Source: Kingdonia uniflora (Eukaryota; Streptophyta; Magnoliopsida; Ranunculales; Circaeasteraceae). Taken from it: a stretch of DNA of 64,000 nucleotides. The translations under genes and the position numbers were made by a program. The DNA lies in assembly GCA_014058105.1 (NCBI GenBank), contig JACGCM010002394.1, positions 1-64,000 on the forward strand. Reading direction: 5' to 3'. The notes below the pieces were generated by a model that worked only from the letters and a program-made list of their open reading frames with translations, ran no database searches and was not told where the DNA came from. Within the stretch, counting starts at the first letter, position 1. Every line of letters begins with the position of its first letter. Of the stretch, positions 59,700 to 64,000 are shown piece after piece.

Positions 59700-61056
59700 G
59701 ATACCCTTGCTCTCTTCATGCAACAATCAGTACAATTTCAGCAACAAATAATGCAATTCCAATAATAGACTTTGGTGAATCAAACTTTTACGACCCAATC
59801 TACCTCTAGATTAGAGACTCAGATAACTCAGTTGTCAACTACGTAGAGTGAAATAGAGTATGATAAACTTCTAAGCAATGAAGAAGAACAATTCGATGTT
59901 AAATCCCCTAGTGAGTTAGAAATGGATGAATTCAAGCGTAATCAAGGAATGTTTTCTCTGTGGGGTGAATGGATACTATATTGCGATACACATTTAGAAG
60001 ATGAACATTTTAAGGTCAATGATCCTATGTCACAAGGGGATCTTAAAGAAGCAGCCATCATGTCTAATATAATTCATTCTCCATCACCTCTAAATTTAGC
60101 CCTCAACATTCAACCATCGATGTCACCATCCATCATTTTATTTGTCAACCTAATAAATTCTTTCGAGGAAACTATGACCGAGACTGAATATTTTTCGCTC
60201 TCCTCAAATGATTTTTCTGACGATGATGATGACGAGATAAAATATAAACATATGGAATCACCGTCACATTATACGATAACATGTGAGGAATTTGTAGATG
60301 ATGATATTTGTACCAAAGTCAAAGAATTAGAAATTGCCGAACCTTTTACAGATGTTATCAACTTGTTATTTCCATTTCAGTCTCCTTATGAGTCACCTCA
60401 GCCTCGCCTTGAACCACGTTCACCTGACAAAAATTGAGATGTTGAAAACCAGTGGGTGGACGACCCTTCTTTAAAGAATATATCACTATTATTGGGGGGA
60501 TGATTCTGTTTTGGTTACTCCTTCACCAACCACACCTATACCTATGCCTACATCTTCATTTCACAAGCCACTTGGGGGTACCATAATTGTTAATGAATTT
60601 GCGGATATGTTACGCGATAACTCTAGTTGTACCTACTCTATTGATCAATATCTGAATTATTTCAAGTATTGGGATGACTCCATAATTCTTAAAATAGTGT
60701 AAGCATTATCACCTGTAATTGAGTCACACAAACTTAAGCCTGACGCGTAACCACCCGATCGACATCACTTTAATGTTTTAAGTTACTTTTTGGGAAATGA
60801 TGAATATCAAGATAAATTTTGGGTGTATGAGATTATACCTTGTAAAATATCCCAAAGTAAGATTCCCCATAAATTAAATATGGAAAATCTTTATCCTGGG
60901 GGATTAAACTCTGAGTTATTTTTATGTATCATGATTGCATCAGCACAATTAGGTGTAGATAAGGAGAACCACTATTTTTCTATTATCTGGTTATTCAAGG
61001 ATAAGGATAATTTTGGAGTTCCTCGATTATTTAAGGATAACTTGCAACCTGGATAG
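59700..61056 (+). CDS. Unidentified ORF series of the Athila-like element
   Basis: Plus-strand frames run FQQQIMQFQ and LETQITQLSTT near 59740-59850 (a gag-like Gln/Thr motif), then an open 171-codon frame from 59922 (MDEFKRNQGMFSLWGEWILY; acidic SDDDDDEIKY), 60511-60702 (SSFHKPLGGTIIVNEFADML, YSIDQYLNYFKYWDDS) and 60790-61056 (DEYQDKFWVYEIIPCKISQS, ENHYFSIIWLFKDKDNFGVP). They are separated by single stops, so one protein may have covered the whole stretch. I recognise no domain in the last two. Position before the tract at 61250 is where Athila elements have a late ORF. Confidence 0.4.
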
Positions 61057-61249
61057 TTCATAAATTATTGTACTTTGTACCCCTTTAGACCTATATTATG
61101 ACATTCAAGTTTGAGGGTATATTCATCTGGCTGAAGACGGTAAACTTAGCACTTTTTGGGAGGCAACCCTTGACACATTCAGGTGAGAAATTTCAGTTTT
61201 CATCTTCCATTTATTTTCTTCTTCTCAAACATTGAGGGCAATGCTTGAT

Positions 61250-61266
61250 TTAAGTTTGGGGGTAGG
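61250..61266 (+). promoter_or_regulatory. Polypurine-tract-like word after the last ORF
   Basis: TTAAGTTTGGGGGTAGG, preceded by ATTGAGGGCAATGCTTGATT, the typical context of Athila/Tat coding ends. It is 1.2 kb before the right LTR, so it is probably a secondary tract. Confidence 0.55.
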
Positions 61267-62431
61267 AAACTATTTATTTAAATACTTTTTGAAGAAAAGA
61301 GAAATAATGGCACTTTGACAATATATGATATATTTTTTACGAATTTTCAAACACTTAAACTAATTTTACCTTGACATAAATATTATGGAAAAACCTAAAT
61401 TTTGAAATTTTACCAAGTATATACTAAAATATTTTGAATATCTTAAGCTAGATGTACTATCTTTTTATTAGCGACTAATTCAAGTTTACTTGACATATTT
61501 TAAAAACGTGCACTTCACTGTAGTTTTGCAATTAATACCTTTAATAGATTTTTGCTCAGTATAAGTGAAATTTAGCATTTATGTTAGGAATAGTTTACTA
61601 CAAGGGAGACAACTGCCTAAGAATAAGTACATTCCTAAGAAAAAAAAACCAACTATGCTCTAAAAACTTTCACGCTGCAAGGCTACTCGCACGATTAAGA
61701 ACTGAAAGAGGAAAAATTATCACCAATCTCGAGTTTGACCATGAACTATGTGAAAAGATCATAAGATAATGTTACTTGTGAGAATTCTGAGTCTAGGTCA
61801 TGATGGGGCACCACACCCCGACAACCTTAGCCAACTAGCAGGGATTATTTACCGAAAACTCTTTGTTATGGAGGCTTCACTAAGAAACAAAATACTTAAA
61901 TGAAAAAGCCTGCGAAAGAAGATTTTTTTTCTAGGAACACGAATTGACTAAGGAACTTGTCAAACTGACCGTTGAATTTATTCCAGTAAGAACTAGACTA
62001 CCAAAAACTAAGTAAATTATTCTGGACAACGCATTAGGTGATAAAGCTATTTTCACTGTACACTCAAATATAGTTATAGCAAAATACTTGAATCTCTTTC
62101 TAATCATGAGATAGTATCTCTAATTTCGGATAAGCTTAAAATATTCTTTGATATACTTGGGAGAATTACAAGTTTAAGGACTTTTTCATTGGTATATTTT
62201 TGTCATAACTAAGTAAGGTTAAGTTCTTAGGAAATGAGTCATGTGTATTCTAGAATTATTTAAAATGTCATTATTGACTTTTGTGGGTATAGTCACTACA
62301 AACCCTCACCAGACAATACTCGTCTACCAGGCTAAACCTGGAGGTTTAAAGGCTTGTTGCATATGCTAAATTCAATCGCGCTCCCTGCGAAAGTGGCTAT
62401 TATTTTATTTTACTCGGGATGAGCAAAAGAC
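61267..62431. other. Non-coding internal region of Athila-like element
   Basis: AT-rich, no gene supported. A 62-codon frame at 61581 is probably chance. Confidence 0.5.
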
Positions 62432-62446
62432 AAGTTTAGGGGAATT

Positions 62447-63691
62447 TGATGAGCACGTAATTATGACATTTTTAATATACCTGAACATTTATTTTAGTCG
62501 TCCATTATATTTAATTTAAGGTACTTATGTGGGTTTGTTTGATTGTAACTACAGGAGATGGATATTTGAAACCAAGCTCTTAAAGTCAAGTAAAAATGTC
62601 TCCAACAGTTCATAACACAAAAGGTCAAAGACACAATATATTTAGTCTCAAGATTGAAAAAATATATACAAAAATATTCTTGGAGAATAAGATCAAAGAA
62701 TATATTACATCCAAGATCCTTGATAATATTTTATATTGAAGATATTTGTAAGAGTTTCCGTGAATAAAGATCTTTACATCACTTAAGGGAATTATATGCA
62801 AGAATCTCAGGAGATTGGTTATAAAATTAGAAGATATTATTGCAAAAATATTCTTTACAATTTAATGTATAGTTGCTAAATTTGGGTTCCTTATCCTCTA
62901 AAAAGTACCTTCCCCCCATTGTAATTGGGCATCTCATATTGGAGCAAGTTTAGAAGAAATAAAGTCTTAGTTTTATTTAATTATCTTCTCTCTCTTTTAT
63001 TTTCTTTTGTAAATAATTAGTTGTTAATGCGATGAAGTCTGAGATGAGTGGCTAATCTCTTGGCTAAGGCTAGGATGAGGCCTCTTCTTTGATGAGCAAT
63101 AGTTAATATTAATTAGATTCTAATTAGTTTTCTCTTAGTAATTTACGATTGATAAGTTAGTGCATCATATTGAAGGCTTGACCATAGCTTCGGTTTGGTA
63201 TACGATAACTTTGGATACAAACAAGTGCTACCAGCCATAGACTTGATTTAGAGATCTAGAAAGAGGGAATACTCAAGAACTCACTCAAGCCTAGCCATGG
63301 TTGAGTTGATAATTCTCTAAGACACTCTTTGCCATCACTTAAAAGCATAACCACTAAATACTTGACGAAAGATTTAGTGGTTTATTTTACAACATCGAAT
63401 ATGTCTTAACACAAACATATAATGGGTGGAGATATTAGGATCTAGTTGTATATTAATTATTGTTTTGAAAGGTAGAGGCCAAGTCTGAACCTTAGCTCTC
63501 TCTCTCATTTAGTTTTATAATTAGTTTTTATTTCTTCTTCTTAGATTATCTCTTATTAAATCGTAATTCATCCTAGAAGGTATTTGTTTTCCCAAACCTC
63601 CTTGTGGATTCGATCCTACTCATCCGTGCTACAATTTGACAACCGTACTTTGAGCGGGTATTTTACTAGAGGCCCTAAAAACCTCTTATCA
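62447..63691 (+). mobile_element. 3' LTR of Athila-like element
   Basis: 1245 bp from TGATGAGCACGTAATT to CTTATCA; the last 540 bp match the left remnant. Ends at 63691, after which Tat protease sequence starts. Confidence 0.75.
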
Positions 63692-64000
63692 CATATGTAT
63701 CGTGATTTTGCATTCACAATGTAAAATGTTACGTCTATTGTTACTGGTCCTGCTGTGGTGGGAAGTACGATCTTCCCTACTCGCTCTTCTTTAGATCCAT
63801 TAAAACTAGCCTCGACTTGATCTTTTAAGCCCATCTAATCAATTATACTTTGAAAAGGTATTTCAATACCGCTCTTGGTATCTACCATCATCGTATACAT
63901 TATAATATCTCTAATCTTTAACATAATAACAAGTACGCCATGATGAGGGAACTTGACATGGCTGACATCACAATCTTCGAAGGAGATCACTGTTCTTCTA
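63692..64000 (-). pseudogene. Protease of the outer Tat element, partial at window edge
   Basis: Minus-strand: VISFEDCDVSHVKFPHHGVL, VIMLKIRDIIMYTMMVDTKS, then MGLKDQVEASFNGSKEERVG, KIVLPTTAGPVTIDVTFYIV, NAKSRYI. It matches the plus-strand copies (LEDCDTRHAKYPHDDPLVIM; DTESATD). It is cut at 63692 by the Athila-like LTR. The residue after DT is Lys instead of Gly. Confidence 0.7.

Larger units (their letters stand above)
57450..63691 (+). mobile_element. Athila-like LTR element without pol
   Basis: Primer-binding region AATGGCGTTGTTACCGGGGA (57989-) after the truncated left LTR; the right LTR runs from TGATGAGCAC (62447) to CTTATCA (63691), preceded by AAGTTTAGGGGAATT. A second tract-like word, TTAAGTTTGGGGGTAGG (61250-61266), follows the last ORF, as is common in Athila/Tat elements. 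In 4.5 kb of internal sequence no protease, RT or integrase motif is seen, only unidentified ORFs, so it is non-autonomous. Confidence 0.75.
21205..64000 (-). mobile_element. Outer Tat-lineage Ty3/Gypsy retrotransposon, split by nested insertions
   Basis: Pieces on the minus strand are collinear with a Tat element: protease (64000-63692), RT (54420-53540), RNase H (53540-53014), integrase (50146-48800), antisense ORFs lying on the plus strand (48420-48007 and 27123-21934), polypurine tract (21705-21692) and 3' LTR. The insertions are 27124-48006 (CATTG duplication), 50147-53008 (GCTAG duplication) and a Tekay/Athila-like block at 54425-63691. Gag and the 5' LTR must lie beyond the right edge. 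Reading the antisense ORF across the CATTG junction and the pol across the GCTAG junction gives continuous homology, the strongest support for this model. Confidence 0.75.

Overview
This is a repeat-rich stretch of a flowering-plant (eudicot-type) nuclear genome. The evidence is a spliced plant CDC48 gene with GT-AG introns, a plant-type UDP-glycosyltransferase fragment, a plant PIF/Harbinger transposon, and nested Ty3/Gypsy LTR retrotransposons of the Tat, Athila-like and Tekay/Del-like types. The species cannot be named from the sequence alone.

Only two genes look intact, and both lie in a 5-kb island (about 7.4-12.4 kb). One is a short intronless gene for a putative secreted peptide (7465-7782, +). 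The other is a six-exon CDC48/p97 AAA+ ATPase gene (8356-12252, -), whose exons join in frame to 807 residues with both Walker A and Walker B motifs present. Left of the island (1-6.4 kb) is a decayed minus-strand LTR retroelement (LTR, primer-binding-type leader, gag remnant) and a block of diverged repeats of roughly 190 bp.

From 12565 to 19403 lies a 6.8-kb PIF/Harbinger element with terminal inverted repeats and a TAA target duplication. It holds dead copies of the usual transposase and Myb-like protein, plus a degraded, intron-containing plant mobile domain (PMD) gene that is not normal Harbinger cargo. A 5'-truncated UGT86-like glycosyltransferase fragment follows (20050-20850).

From about 20.8 kb to the right end everything can be read as one nest of retroelements. 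The outer host is a minus-strand Tat element: 3' LTR 21205-21691, antisense ORFs at 21.9-27.1 and 48.0-48.4 kb, integrase 48.8-50.1, RNase H and RT 53.0-54.4, protease 63.7-64.0 at the window edge. It was hit by (a) a plus-strand Tat composite at 27124-48006 flanked by CATTG duplications, with three LTRs, two gag copies, one full pol, a second integrase, its own antisense gene and a CACTA-like insertion carrying host gene fragments; (b) a small non-autonomous LTR element at 50147-53008 flanked by GCTAG; and (c) a truncated Tekay/Del element (54425-57449) abutting an Athila-like element without pol (57450-63691).

The most notable signals are the antisense gene set carried by both Tat elements, including a pair of related short ORFs beginning MV(K/R)TRSQ; the Harbinger element with a PMD gene; the gene fragments (mTERF, RNase H-like, unknown) in the CACTA-like segment; and the putative secreted-peptide gene beside CDC48.
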